The notes: a model not told the origin generated them from the letters alone. A stretch of 64,000 nucleotides of DNA from Streptomyces sp. Root1304 (GCF_001426405.1 NZ_LMEP01000023.1:186001-250000); one strand, 5' to 3'; counted from the stretch's first letter, positions 42,802 to 51,389 are shown. A program made the numbers and translations.

Positions 42802-43368
42802 ATGGTGCACGACACGATCACCGTGTACGCCCCGCTGCGCGAGGTCTACGACCAGTGGACGCAGTTCGAGGAGTTCCCCCGCTTCATGCACGGCGTGGTG
42901 GAGGTGCGGCAGATCGACGACCGGCACGCCCACTGGCGGACGAGCATCGCGGGGGTGACCCGCGAGTTCGACACCGAGATCGTCGACCAGCTCCCCGACG
43001 AACGGATCTCCTGGCGCACCGTCGGCGGCGACGTGCGGCAGAAGGGCGTGGTGACCTTCCTGCGGCTGGACGACAGGAACACGGAGGTGACCCTGTCGAT
43101 GGACTTCGCGCCGGAGGGCGCCGCCGAGAAGGCGGCTGCGGCCGTCGGCGTGGTCGAGAGCCGGGTCGCGGGCGATCTGCTCCGCTTCAAGGCCTTCGTC
43201 GAGGACCACGACGGGGCGACCGGCGGCTGGCGCGGACGACTGCGGCCCGCCGAGGCCTCGGACGCGCCGCGGGCCGGGGAACCCGGTACGGGAGAGGACG
43301 CCGCGGCCCCTACGGCACCGCCCGGCCCGCCGTCCCACCCCATGCCGGTGGACCCGGGGCACCTGTGA
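42802..43368 (+). CDS. SRPBCC-family (START-like) protein
   Basis: A 188-residue protein whose first ~145 residues form the helix-grip fold of the polyketide-cyclase/dehydrase-like SRPBCC group: ITVYAPLREVYDQWTQFEEFPRFM is the usual opening, and VTLSMDFAPEG begins the last strand before the long helix. The last ~40 residues are a disordered Pro/Ala/Gly tail. No catalytic residues can be assigned; members bind hydrophobic ligands. GGGAGATG precedes the start. It follows the HAD gene by 124 nt on the same strand. Confidence 0.85.
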   Translation: MVHDTITVYAPLREVYDQWTQFEEFPRFMHGVVEVRQIDDRHAHWRTSIAGVTREFDTEIVDQLPDERISWRTVGGDVRQKGVVTFLRLDDRNTEVTLSMDFAPEGAAEKAAAAVGVVESRVAGDLLRFKAFVEDHDGATGGWRGRLRPAEASDAPRAGEPGTGEDAAAPTAPPGPPSHPMPVDPGHL

Positions 43369-43411
43369 GCCCGTGAGGCCGGACGTACGGGACGCGGTCC
43401 GCCGGTCCGGG

Positions 43412-43789
43412 CTACGTCCCGCGTACCCCGGCGGCCGGGTCCGTCACGCCCAGGCGGAGGTGTTCCACGTGGTGGAGCGCCTGGTCGAGCAGGCCGGCGA
43501 CATGGTCGTCGTGCAGGGCGTAGACCACGGAGCGGCCCTGCCGGGTGCCGGTGACGAGGCCGAGGTTGCGCAGCAGACGGAGCTGGTGGGAACAGGCGGA
43601 CTGCTCCATGCCGACGGCGTCCGCGAGTTCGGTCGCCGCGCAGGGCCCCTCGCGCAGCCGGGCCAGGATCAGCAGCCTCGACGGTGTGGAGAGGGCCTGG
43701 AGGGTGGTGGCGACCTGCTGCGCGTTCTCGGGGGTCAGGCGGGTGCGCGCGGTCGCGCCGTCGTCCGTGGTGTTCGCTCCGTGGCCCAT
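43412..43789 (-). CDS. ArsR/SmtB-family metal sensor, CzrA-like
   Basis: A 125-residue winged-helix repressor (core ~20-95: LQALSTPSRLLILARLREGP, then MEQSACSHQLRLLRNLGLV as recognition helix). The C-terminal helix has D-x-H-x10-H-x2-H (in DDHVAGLLDQALHHVEH), precisely the alpha5 ligand pattern of CzrA-type Zn/Co sensors. The paired Cys of CadC-type alpha3 sensors is absent. The ATG at 43789 is chosen because AGGATGG is 6 nt before it; one 3 codons upstream is possible. It is divergent from an SPC-type P1B ATPase with an operator dyad between, so it probably represses that exporter until metal binds. Confidence 0.9.
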   Translation of the reverse strand: MGHGANTTDDGATARTRLTPENAQQVATTLQALSTPSRLLILARLREGPCAATELADAVGMEQSACSHQLRLLRNLGLVTGTRQGRSVVYALHDDHVAGLLDQALHHVEHLRLGVTDPAAGVRGT

Positions 43790-43808
43790 GGGCGCCATCC
43801 TACGGAAA

Positions 43809-43830
43809 TGAACACATGAATGGATGTTCA
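43809..43830. promoter_or_regulatory. ArsR/SmtB operator between sensor and exporter genes
   Basis: TGAACA (43809-43814) and TGTTCA (43825-43830) form an inverted repeat, and within it TGAA-N6-TTCA (43817-43830) matches the core of the imperfect 12-2-12 operators of this family. It lies 20 nt from the sensor start and 80 nt from the ATPase start. Confidence 0.7.
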
Positions 43831-43908
43831 AGTATTCCTGTACGGTGGGACGGTACGGCCCTCCGTGGGTGAGCGCGTACGCCCCTCCCCTGAAGGACTC
43901 CTCCCGCC

Positions 43909-45876
43909 ATGGTCTCCACCCTGACCCAGCCCGCCCGGCCCTCCGCCGGGACCGCGGCGCCGCGCCGCCGCACCCGCGTCCTCGCGCTGCCGGAGGCACG
44001 CTGGGCGCTGGCCGCCCTGCTCCTCTTCCTCGCCGCCCTCCCCCTGCACCTCCTCGGCGCGCCCGCGTGGACCTGGGGACCCCTGTACGCGGCGACCTAC
44101 CTCGCGGGCGGCTGGGAACCCGCGAGGGAGGGGCTGAAGGCGCTCAGGGACAGGACCCTGGACGTCGACCTGCTGATGGTCGTCGCCGCCCTCGGCGCCG
44201 CCGCCATCGGGCAGGTCCTCGACGGGGCCCTCCTCATCGTCATCTTCGCGACCTCCGGCGCTCTCGAAGCGGTGGCCACCGCCCGTACCGCCGACTCGGT
44301 GCGCGGACTGCTCGACCTCGCCCCGACCACCGCGACCCGCCTCCTCCGCGACGGCACCGAGGAGACCGTGGCGACCGGGGAGCTCCTCGTCGGGGACACG
44401 GTCGTCATCCGCCCCGGCGAGCGGGTCGGCGCGGACGGCCGCGTCCTGACGGGCGCGAGCGAGGTGGACCAGGCCACCATCACCGGCGAGCCCCTGCCGG
44501 TGCTCAAGGAAACCGGCGACGAGGTCTTCGCCGGCACCCTCAACGGCACCGGCGCACTGTGCGTCCGGGTCGAGCGGGACGCCTCGGACTCGGTGATCGC
44601 CCGCATCGTCCGCATGGTGGAGGAGGCCTCCGCGACCAAGGCCCCCACCCAGCTGTTCATCGAGAAGGTCGAGCAGCGGTACTCGCTCGGCATGGTCGCC
44701 GCCACCCTGGCCGTCTTCCTCGTCCCGCTCGCCCTCGGCTCCGACCTGACCGCCGCACTGCTCCGGGCGATGACCTTCATGATCGTCGCCTCGCCGTGCG
44801 CGGTCGTCCTCGCCACCATGCCCCCGCTGCTCTCCGCCCTCGCGAACGCGGGCCGCCACGGCGTCCTGGTCAAGTCCGCCGTGGTGATGGAGCGCCTCGG
44901 CCAGGTCGACGCGGTGGCCCTGGACAAGACGGGAACCCTGACCGAGGGCACCCCACGCGTCACCACCGTCCGCCCCCTGACGGACTCCGGCCCCGGCGAG
45001 GACGCGATCCTCGCCCTCGCCGCCGCGGCCGAGCACCCCAGCGAGCACCCGCTGGCCCGCGCGGTCGTCGTCGCCGCCGAGGCCCGGGGCCACCGGCCCG
45101 CGCCCGTCGAGGACTTCCGCTCCACCCCCGGCACCGGAGTGACCGCCACCCTGGCGGGCGACACCCTCGCGGTCGGCGCGCCCGCCCGGCTCCTGGCCGG
45201 GGCCGAGGGCCCGCTCGCCGCCCGCGCCGCCGCCGTGTCGGGCGAACTGGAGGCCGAAGGGCAGACCGCCGTGCTCGTCGTCGTGAACGGGGTCCCGGCC
45301 GGTGTCCTCGGCATCGCCGACCGGCTGCGCCCGGACGCCGCCGCCACCGTGGCGGCCCTGACCGCGCTCACCGGCACCCCGCCCGCGCTGCTCACCGGCG
45401 ACAACCCGCGCGCCGCCGCCCGGCTGGCCGCCGACATCGGCATCACGGACGTGCGCGCGGGACTCCTGCCGCAGGACAAGGTCGCCGCCGTCCGGGAACG
45501 GGAGCGGGCGGGCCGCAGGGTCATGGTGGTCGGGGACGGCGTCAACGACGCCCCCGCCCTCGCCGCGGCGCACACCGGCGTCGCCATGGGCCGCGCGGGC
45601 TCGGACCTCGCCCTGGAGACCGCCGACGTGGTGATCGTCCGCGACGAACTCGCCACCGTCCCGACGGTCGTCGCCCTCTCCCGTACCGCCCGGCGCCTGG
45701 TCGTGCAGAACCTCGTCATCGCGGGCACGGTCATCACAGGACTGGTCGTCTGGGACCTCGCGGGCACCCTGCCGCTGCCCCTCGGCGTCCTCGGCCACGA
45801 GGGCTCCACCGTCCTCGTCGGCCTCAACGGACTGCGCCTGCTGCGCGAAGCGGCCTGGCGGCGCGCCACCGCCTGA
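43909..45876 (+). CDS. P1B-type metal-transporting ATPase, SPC motif (CtpD-like, probable Co/Zn export)
   Basis: A 655-residue P-type ATPase without N-terminal heavy-metal-binding domains. The actuator motif is TGEPLPV, the phosphorylation site DKTGTLTEG, the ATP domain HPSEHPLA and the hinge GDGVNDAPALAAAHTGVA. The metal site in TM6 is SPC (VASPCAVVL) in place of CPC, and the last TM helix has HEGST; together these define the P1B-4 group exporting Co2+, Fe2+ or Zn2+ (CtpD/CtpJ-like). Paired with a CzrA-like sensor, cobalt or zinc efflux is the best reading. GAAGGA lies upstream of the ATG. A short 8-bp tandem array follows its stop. Confidence 0.93.
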   Translation: MVSTLTQPARPSAGTAAPRRRTRVLALPEARWALAALLLFLAALPLHLLGAPAWTWGPLYAATYLAGGWEPAREGLKALRDRTLDVDLLMVVAALGAAAIGQVLDGALLIVIFATSGALEAVATARTADSVRGLLDLAPTTATRLLRDGTEETVATGELLVGDTVVIRPGERVGADGRVLTGASEVDQATITGEPLPVLKETGDEVFAGTLNGTGALCVRVERDASDSVIARIVRMVEEASATKAPTQLFIEKVEQRYSLGMVAATLAVFLVPLALGSDLTAALLRAMTFMIVASPCAVVLATMPPLLSALANAGRHGVLVKSAVVMERLGQVDAVALDKTGTLTEGTPRVTTVRPLTDSGPGEDAILALAAAAEHPSEHPLARAVVVAAEARGHRPAPVEDFRSTPGTGVTATLAGDTLAVGAPARLLAGAEGPLAARAAAVSGELEAEGQTAVLVVVNGVPAGVLGIADRLRPDAAATVAALTALTGTPPALLTGDNPRAAARLAADIGITDVRAGLLPQDKVAAVRERERAGRRVMVVGDGVNDAPALAAAHTGVAMGRAGSDLALETADVVIVRDELATVPTVVALSRTARRLVVQNLVIAGTVITGLVVWDLAGTLPLPLGVLGHEGSTVLVGLNGLRLLREAAWRRATA

Positions 45877-45890
45877 CGCGTACGACGCCC

Positions 45891-45922
45891 CGGGCAGCCG
45901 GGCAGCCGGGCAGCCGGGCAGC
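45891..45922. repeat. 8-bp tandem repeat, four copies
   Basis: Four exact copies of CGGGCAGC (45891-45922) follow the ATPase stop by 15 nt, continuing into a looser AAGCCGGGA-like tract to about 45955. They lie between convergent genes. Confidence 0.8.
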
Positions 45923-45982
45923 CGGAAAGCAGGGAAGCCGGAAAGCCGGGGCGGGCGCGTGCGCGGGCGGGGGCCCGGGGTG

Positions 45983-46681
45983 TCAGTCGCCGAGGGCCTT
46001 GAGGACCGCGGCCGCGAGCGGGGCGGCCGACGCGGGGTTCTGGCCGGTGACGAGATTGCGGTCGACGACCACGTTCGGCACCCACGGCTCGCCCACGCCG
46101 ACGTCCAGGCCCGCTTCGACGAGGCGACTCTCCAGGAGCCACTTCGCCCTGTCGGCGAAGCCGGCCTGCGTCTCCTCGGCGTTGCTGAACGCGGTCACCC
46201 GGTACCCCGCGAAGACGTTCTTGCCGTCCTCGTCCGTGGCGGCGAGGAACGCGGCCGGGCCGTGGCAGACGACGGCCAGCGGCCTGCCGGACGCCAGGGC
46301 CCCGGCCAGCAGCCTGCCGGAGGCCGCGTCGACGGCGAGGTCCTCCATCGGGCCGTGCCCGCCCGGATAGAAGACGGCGGCGTAGTCGTCCGGGCGTACG
46401 TCCTCCAGAGCGATCGGGTGCCGGAGTTCGTCCATCGAGGCGAGGACGGCCGCGACCCTGTCCGAGCCCTCCTGCCCGCCGTTGAACTCGGGCGCGAGGC
46501 TGCCCCGGTCGAGGGTGGGCACGACACCGCCGGGGGTGGCGACGACGACCTCGTACCCGGCGCCGGTGAACGCCTCGTACGGCGCCGCGGCCTCCTCGCC
46601 CCAGAAACCGGTCGGGTGCTTCGTCCCGTCGGCGAGCGTCCACGCGTCGGCGCCGGTCATCACGAACAGGATCTTGGGCAT
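45983..46681 (-). CDS. DJ-1/PfpI-family protein, Hsp31-like
   Basis: A 232-residue class I glutamine-amidotransferase-fold protein. The nucleophilic elbow is AVVCHGPAAFLAA (Cys followed by His, ~137-149); an early Glu and the YPGGHGPMEDLA loop complete the Hsp31/YhbO-like site. Members act as glyoxalase III, deglycases or stress chaperones in the cytoplasm. The ATG at 46681 is clear. It converges on the metal ATPase and is upstream of nothing in operon; a GlxA-type regulator with a related fold lies 195 nt away on the same strand. Confidence 0.9.
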   Translation of the reverse strand: MPKILFVMTGADAWTLADGTKHPTGFWGEEAAAPYEAFTGAGYEVVVATPGGVVPTLDRGSLAPEFNGGQEGSDRVAAVLASMDELRHPIALEDVRPDDYAAVFYPGGHGPMEDLAVDAASGRLLAGALASGRPLAVVCHGPAAFLAATDEDGKNVFAGYRVTAFSNAEETQAGFADRAKWLLESRLVEAGLDVGVGEPWVPNVVVDRNLVTGQNPASAAPLAAAVLKALGD

Positions 46682-46876
46682 GGGGGTACTCCCGGGGGTG
46701 CGGGCCGGGGACCGGCCCGAGGGGGGCGGCCGGAAACCCCGTTCCGGGGCTCCGGGGTGGCACGCCCTCGAACGTAACCCTGTCCCGAAGCCCCCACCAG
46801 CGCTGGTCCGCCTCCCCGGCGCGGGCGTTCCGGTGGGTCCGCCCGGCCGACTCCACTCGCCCGGCCTGCGGAAAGC

Positions 46877-47851
46877 TCAGATGCCGGCGGTCTCCGCCGC
46901 CGTCGGGACGGTGCCCCGGAAGGTACGCCGATAGGCGAGCGGAGTGACCCCGATGGCGGCGTGCAGATGCTCACGCAACGAGGTCCCGGTGGCGAAACCG
47001 ACCTCCCCGGCGATCTCGTCGACAGCCAGATCGGTGGTTTCGAGAAGCTGCCGGGCCCGGGACACCCGCTGCTGGATCAGCCACCGCCCCGGGCTCATGC
47101 CGACCTCCTCCTGGAAGCGGCGCGCGAAGGTCCGCAGGCTCATCCGGGCGTGCCCGGCCAGCTCGCTCAGGGGGAGCGCCTCCCGCAGGTTCTCCAGCGC
47201 CCACTGCCGGGTCGCCGAGGTCCCGCTCGCCGTGCTCACCGGCACCGGCCGTTCGATGTACTGGGCCTGGCCGCCGTCCCGCCACGGCGGAGCGACGCAC
47301 ACCCGGGCCACCTGGTTCGCGAGGGCGGCGCCGTGGTCCTTGCGGACGAGATGCAGGCAGACGTCCACCCCGGAGGCCGCGCCCGCCGAGGTGAGCACGT
47401 CGCCGTCGTCGACGAACAGCACATCCGGGTCGAGCTCCACCTGCGGGAACCACGAGCGGAAGGTGTCCACGAGCCCCCAGTGCGTCGTGGCCGGCCGCCC
47501 GTCGAGGAGCCCGGCGGCGGCGAGCACGAAGGCGCCGGTGCAGATGGACACCAAGCGTGCCCCCGGCCGTACGCACGCCAGCGCCTCCGCCGTACCCGGA
47601 GGCAGGTCACGGGGGAGGAGCGAGGTGTCGAAGGGCGGAAGGATCACGGTGTCGGCGGTGCGCAGCGCCTCGGGACCGTGCTCGACCGTCACCGAGAAAT
47701 CGGCGTTCGTACGGACCGGCAGCCCGTCCACCGAGCAGGTGACGACCTCGTACCGCCCGCGAAGCATCCCGAACACCCGGCTCGGGATGCCCAGTTCGAA
47801 CGGGTACACCCCGTCCAGCGCGAGGACGACGACCCGATGCGGAGTTCCCAT
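46877..47851 (-). CDS. GlxA-type transcriptional regulator (DJ-1 domain plus AraC HTH)
   Basis: A 324-residue regulator. The DJ-1/PfpI-like ligand domain (~1-190) begins HRVVVLALDGVYPFELGIP and has the SICTGAFVLAAAGLLDGRPATTHW elbow. The AraC double HTH (~220-318) has LRTFARRFQEEVGMSPGRWL and AVDEIAGEVGFATGTSLREHL. The ATG at 47851 is used; the one 10 codons upstream would start inside the divergent promoter dyad. It is divergent from an MDR oxidoreductase, its likely target. The ligand is unknown. Confidence 0.92.
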   Translation of the reverse strand: MGTPHRVVVLALDGVYPFELGIPSRVFGMLRGRYEVVTCSVDGLPVRTNADFSVTVEHGPEALRTADTVILPPFDTSLLPRDLPPGTAEALACVRPGARLVSICTGAFVLAAAGLLDGRPATTHWGLVDTFRSWFPQVELDPDVLFVDDGDVLTSAGAASGVDVCLHLVRKDHGAALANQVARVCVAPPWRDGGQAQYIERPVPVSTASGTSATRQWALENLREALPLSELAGHARMSLRTFARRFQEEVGMSPGRWLIQQRVSRARQLLETTDLAVDEIAGEVGFATGTSLREHLHAAIGVTPLAYRRTFRGTVPTAAETAGI

Positions 47852-47870
47852 GGCACGATCCCGTCGAAAG

Positions 47871-47886
47871 ATGGCAATCATGCCAT
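47871..47886. promoter_or_regulatory. Dyad in the divergent GlxA/MDR promoter
   Basis: ATGGCA and TGCCAT (47871-47876 and 47881-47886) are exact inverted repeats separated by 4 nt, centred in the 69-nt gap between the divergent regulator and oxidoreductase starts. An autoregulatory operator is a reasonable inference. Confidence 0.45.
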
Positions 47887-47920
47887 GGTACGCGTCCGGG
47901 CCGACGGCGACGCTTGACCC

Positions 47921-48883
47921 ATGACGAACCACCCCACCATGCGCGCCATCAGCCAGGACACCCACGGCACCCCCGAGGTGCTCCGAGAGGTCACCGTGCC
48001 GCGGCCCGTACCCGGCCCGAGCCAGATCCTCGTCGCCGTACGCGCCGCCGGCGTCAACCCCACCGACTGGAAGCACCGCTCCGCGGGCTTCTTCGTCGAC
48101 CGACTGCCGGTCGTCCTCGGCTGGGACGTCTCCGGCGTCGTCGAATCCGTCGGATTCGGCGTCACCGTGTTCAAGCCCGGAGACGAGGTCTTCGGCATGC
48201 TGCCCTACCCCCACGGCGTCGGCTCCCATGCCGAGTACGTGACCGGACCCGCCCGCGCCTTCGCCCACAAGCCCGCCGCCGTCGACCACGTCCAGGCCGG
48301 CGCCCTGCCGCTCGCCGCCCTCACGGCGTACCAGGCGATCGTCGACACGGCGGGCGTCGGTCCCGGGCAGCGGGTTCTCGTCCACGCCGCCGCCGGCGGG
48401 GTCGGCCACCTCGCCGTCCAGATCGCCAAGGCCCGAGGCGCGTACGTCATCGGCACCGCGAGCGCGCCCAAGCACGACTTCGTGCGCTCCCTCGGCGCGG
48501 ACGAGGTCGTCGACTACCGCTCCGTGGACTTCGCCGAGGTGGTCCGGGACGTGGACATGGTCCTGGACCCGCTCTCCGCGGACACCCGCGTCCGCTCCCT
48601 CGACGTCCTGCGCCCCGGCGGCACCCTGGTCTCCCTGCTCCCGAGCACCGACCCCGACGAGCCGGCGAAGGCCGCCGCCCGGGGCGTGCGGGTCGAGGAC
48701 CTGCTCGTGGAGGCGGACCACGCCGGGATGAAGGCCATCGCGGCCCTCGTGGAATCCGGCGCGCTGCGCGCCCACGTCGAGGCGGTCTTCCCGCTGGCCG
48801 ACGCGGCGAAGGCCCACGCGCTGGGCGAGACCGAACGCACCACGGGCAAGATCGTCCTCGTGGTGGACGGCGCGGACGCCTGA
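47921..48883 (+). CDS. NADP-dependent MDR-family oxidoreductase (quinone-reductase-like)
   Basis: A 320-residue medium-chain reductase without the catalytic-zinc Cys/His set. The N-domain has AAGVNPTDWKHRSAG and the VLGWDVSGVVESVG turn. The nucleotide fold has VLVHAAAGGVGHLAVQIAKARGA (AxxGGVG) with TASAPKHDFVRSLGADEVVDY following. Members reduce quinones or alpha,beta-unsaturated carbonyls with NADPH. The ATG at 47921 or the one at 47939 are both possible; MRAISQDTHGTPEVL is the conserved beginning. It is divergent from a GlxA regulator. Confidence 0.92.
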   Translation: MTNHPTMRAISQDTHGTPEVLREVTVPRPVPGPSQILVAVRAAGVNPTDWKHRSAGFFVDRLPVVLGWDVSGVVESVGFGVTVFKPGDEVFGMLPYPHGVGSHAEYVTGPARAFAHKPAAVDHVQAGALPLAALTAYQAIVDTAGVGPGQRVLVHAAAGGVGHLAVQIAKARGAYVIGTASAPKHDFVRSLGADEVVDYRSVDFAEVVRDVDMVLDPLSADTRVRSLDVLRPGGTLVSLLPSTDPDEPAKAAARGVRVEDLLVEADHAGMKAIAALVESGALRAHVEAVFPLADAAKAHALGETERTTGKIVLVVDGADA

Positions 48884-49102
48884 CCGGGGTTCCGGGCGGT
48901 CGTGGCGCGTGTGCCACGGCCACCCGGCTCAGGGGCGGACGGCGCCCGTGCGCGCAGTGACCCGAGGGCACGGTCGCCGGTGGGGGCCCGAGCCGCGCCG
49001 GGCTCCCGGTTCCGAGGGCTGTCACCGCGCGACCGGCCGGTACGTTCCCTCACCGACCGGTGCTCCGCCTGGGGCCGCCGGAGGCAGGGGAGGGGTGCGG
49101 CG

Positions 49103-50005
49103 ATGGTGGTGCGACAGGCGGGCGGGGTGCTTCCCGGCGGGCTGGCCGAGGCGATATCGGCGACGGCGGAGGAGATCGCCGCCGTGCTGCGCGGGGCCCC
49201 GGGCGCGGACGCCGCCCCAGCCGTCCCCGCCGGCGGTTCCGGCGGCGTCGGGCCCGGTCGCGGGTCCGCAGGGCGGAGCGGCTCCCCGGACGTCTCAGGT
49301 CTGCCCGTGCCCCGTTCCACCTGGACCGTCGGAGAGGCCGCCGCGCACCTGGCCCAGGCCAACGCCCTGATGGCCGACCTCGCCGCCGGCCACGAGCGCC
49401 CCTACGGCGACGGCACCCCCGGCAGTCTCGCCGAGGCCAACGAACGCGCCCTCGCCGGATTCGCCGAGCGCGCCCCCGGCCCGCTCGCCGCCCTCATCAC
49501 CGAACGGGCCGCCGCCTTCCTCGCCGCCGTCGAGGACCGCGACCCGGACGACCTCCTCGTCACCCCGCTCGGCACCATGCGTCCGGCCGTCCTCGGCTCG
49601 TACCTCCTGACGCACATGCTCGGGCACGGATACGACCTGGCCCTCGCCCTCGGCCGACCCCACATGCTCGACGCGCACCGGGTCGGACTGACCCTGCCGT
49701 TCATGCTCCAGGCGATGCCGCGGGTGACCGACCCGGCCGCCGTCGCGGGCCTGACCGCGCGCTTCGCCGTACGGCTCCGGGGCGGCGCCGGCTTCGGCGT
49801 CGTCGTCACGGACGGCGCCGTCGAGGTGACCCACGAGCCGCCCGCCCGGCCGGACTGCACGATCCTCACCGACCCCGTCGCCTTCCTGCTGCTCGGCCTC
49901 GGCCGGGTCGACCCCTGGCCCGTGATCGCCCGGGGCAAGGCGCTCGGCTGGGGACGCAAGCCCTGGCTGGCGCCGCGGTTCCCCCGGCTCTTCCGGGCGC
50001 CCTGA
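49103..50005 (+). CDS. Maleylpyruvate-isomerase-family mycothiol-dependent protein with SCP2-like domain
   Basis: A 300-residue protein. The N-terminal DinB/MDMPI four-helix domain (~8-200) has the usual opening GGLAEAISATAEEIAAVL, STWTVGEAAAHLAQANALMADL (metal-binding His), and LLTHMLGHGYDLALALG (second His). A C-terminal SCP2-like domain (~205-290) follows. A Gly/Ala/Ser insert (~33-65) is not typical. Such enzymes use mycothiol as cofactor and often bind Zn2+; the substrate is unknown. GGGGAGGGG precedes the ATG at 49103; the longer frame upstream has no site. It is preceded by a 219-nt gap with only a small hairpin at 48901-48918. Confidence 0.82.
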   Translation: MVVRQAGGVLPGGLAEAISATAEEIAAVLRGAPGADAAPAVPAGGSGGVGPGRGSAGRSGSPDVSGLPVPRSTWTVGEAAAHLAQANALMADLAAGHERPYGDGTPGSLAEANERALAGFAERAPGPLAALITERAAAFLAAVEDRDPDDLLVTPLGTMRPAVLGSYLLTHMLGHGYDLALALGRPHMLDAHRVGLTLPFMLQAMPRVTDPAAVAGLTARFAVRLRGGAGFGVVVTDGAVEVTHEPPARPDCTILTDPVAFLLLGLGRVDPWPVIARGKALGWGRKPWLAPRFPRLFRAP

Positions 50006-50128
50006 GTATCCGGCCGCCGCCCTCGTGGCTCCCCCCGTGCGTCCGCGCCCCCGCCGATGGATCCTGGAGGTATCGGAAGGGGCCGCGCCGCGCGCTTCCG
50101 CGCGGTGCCGCGCGCGAGGAGGCAGACC

Positions 50129-50428
50129 ATGACCCGCACCCTGGAGTGGACGGTCGGCGTGGAACTGGTCGAGGACGCAGGCAGGACCAAGGCCGAGGCC
50201 CGGCTCACCACCGGCAACTCCACCCTCACCGGCCACGGCTCCGCCCGCTGCAACCCGGCGGACGTGGACGTGCCGGCGATCGGCGACGAGCTCGCCGCGA
50301 GCCGGGCGATGAAGGACCTGGCGGGCAAGCTGATGCGAGAGGCCGACCGGGAGATGGAGGCGGCGGGCGCGGGGACCGTACCCCAGCACACCGGACCCGG
50401 ATACGGCTGGCCGGAGGCGGTCTCCTGA
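50129..50428 (+). CDS. DUF1876 family protein (dsRBD-like)
   Basis: A 99-residue protein fitting DUF1876: RTLEWTVGVELVEDAGRTKAEARL, then GHGSARCNPADVDVPAIGDELAASRAM and a DLAGKLMREADREME helix. The family has a double-stranded-RNA-binding-domain-like fold and is common in actinobacteria; its function is not established. GAGGAGG lies 7 nt before the ATG at 50129, a strong site, making this start more likely than an upstream one. The gene seems monocistronic, convergent with the CBS-BON gene. Confidence 0.88.
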   Translation: MTRTLEWTVGVELVEDAGRTKAEARLTTGNSTLTGHGSARCNPADVDVPAIGDELAASRAMKDLAGKLMREADREMEAAGAGTVPQHTGPGYGWPEAVS

Positions 50429-50542
50429 CGGAACCGCCGAGCCGGGGGCGCCGCCCGACGGGACCACCGGGCCGCGCCCCGCCCGCCGAAGGACCGCCGC
50501 GCGGAGGGCCGACGTCCCCCGCGGGGCGGAACCGCCGCGCCC

Positions 50543-51145
50543 CTACGGGTTCTCCCCGTCCCCCTCGTACGTCAGCCGGTCGGCGACCTCGACCACCCCG
50601 TCCACCGTCTCGCACAGCCGGACGATGATCGGGCCGAGCCCCGGGCGGTCCAGGGTGCCGCTCAGCGTCACCCGGCCCTCGTCGACGTCGATGTGCACGG
50701 CGGAGGGGGAGAGGCGCAGGATGCGGACCACCACGTCCTCCCGGATCTCCTCCTGGATCGAACGGTCCCTGCGCAGGAACAGCTGGAGCAGGTCGCTGCG
50801 GCTCAGCACCCCGATCAGGCGTCCGTCCGGGTCCACCACGGGGAGCCGCTTCACCCGGTGCCGTTCCATGAGCCGGGCCGCCTCGACCGCCGTCCACGAG
50901 GGGCGGGCGGTCACGACGGGGCTCGACATCATGGCCTCCGCGGTGCTCGGCCCGTCCTTGGCCGTGTGGCGCCGCAGCAGGTCCGCCTCGGACACGACGC
51001 CCACCGGCCGGTTCTCGTCGTCGACCACCGGGACCGCGGTGATGCCGTACTCGTCGAGGAGCCGTGCGATCTCCTTGAAGGACGTCCCCGGCTGCACCGC
51101 CACCGCGGTCGGCGTCATCAGGTCGGCGACACTGCGGTGCCTCAT
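50543..51145 (-). CDS. CBS-pair protein with C-terminal BON domain
   Basis: A 200-residue cytoplasmic protein. CBS1 spans ~5-60 (VADLMTPTAVAVQPGTSFKEI, VPVVDDENRPVGVVSEADLL). CBS2 is at ~72-128 (MSSPVVTARPSWTAVEAARLM, LPVVDPDGRLIGVLSRSDLL). A BON domain is at ~132-195 (VHIDVDEGRVTLSGTLDRP). CBS pairs bind adenosine nucleotides; BON domains bind phospholipid or other partners. The two-domain layout is common in actinomycete stress regulons. The ATG at 51145 is the natural start. A 13-bp repeat lies upstream. Confidence 0.93.
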   Translation of the reverse strand: MRHRSVADLMTPTAVAVQPGTSFKEIARLLDEYGITAVPVVDDENRPVGVVSEADLLRRHTAKDGPSTAEAMMSSPVVTARPSWTAVEAARLMERHRVKRLPVVDPDGRLIGVLSRSDLLQLFLRRDRSIQEEIREDVVVRILRLSPSAVHIDVDEGRVTLSGTLDRPGLGPIIVRLCETVDGVVEVADRLTYEGDGENP

Positions 51146-51224
51146 CGTCCGTTCCGTCCCTTCTGGGTTCCGGATTCCATGATCTCGCACCGGGGGCGGG
51201 AACGGGATGCGGGGTCGGGCCCGG

Positions 51225-51250
51225 GGGTGGTCCCAGGGGTGGTCCCAGGG
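51225..51250. repeat. 13-bp tandem repeat, two copies and a part
   Basis: GGGTGGTCCCAGG occurs at 51225-51237 and 51238-51250 with a partial third copy. It lies between the divergent CBS-BON and beta-propeller gene starts. Confidence 0.7.
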
Positions 51251-51389
51251 GTGGACGCGGACAGCGAGAAGCGCCGCGGGGCGGGTGCGAATCGGGGGTG
51301 AATCGGGCTGTGACAAGGGCTTGCCCCGCTTGTCATGCACATGGTTACTTCGGGTAAGTCACCCCCGAGAGCCGGAAGAAGGACCCCGC

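Noticed and set aside
48902..49102. N-terminal extension of the MDMPI-like gene
   Set aside because: The extension is Arg/Pro/Gly-rich without conserved features, and a strong ribosome site lies at the internal ATG 49103.
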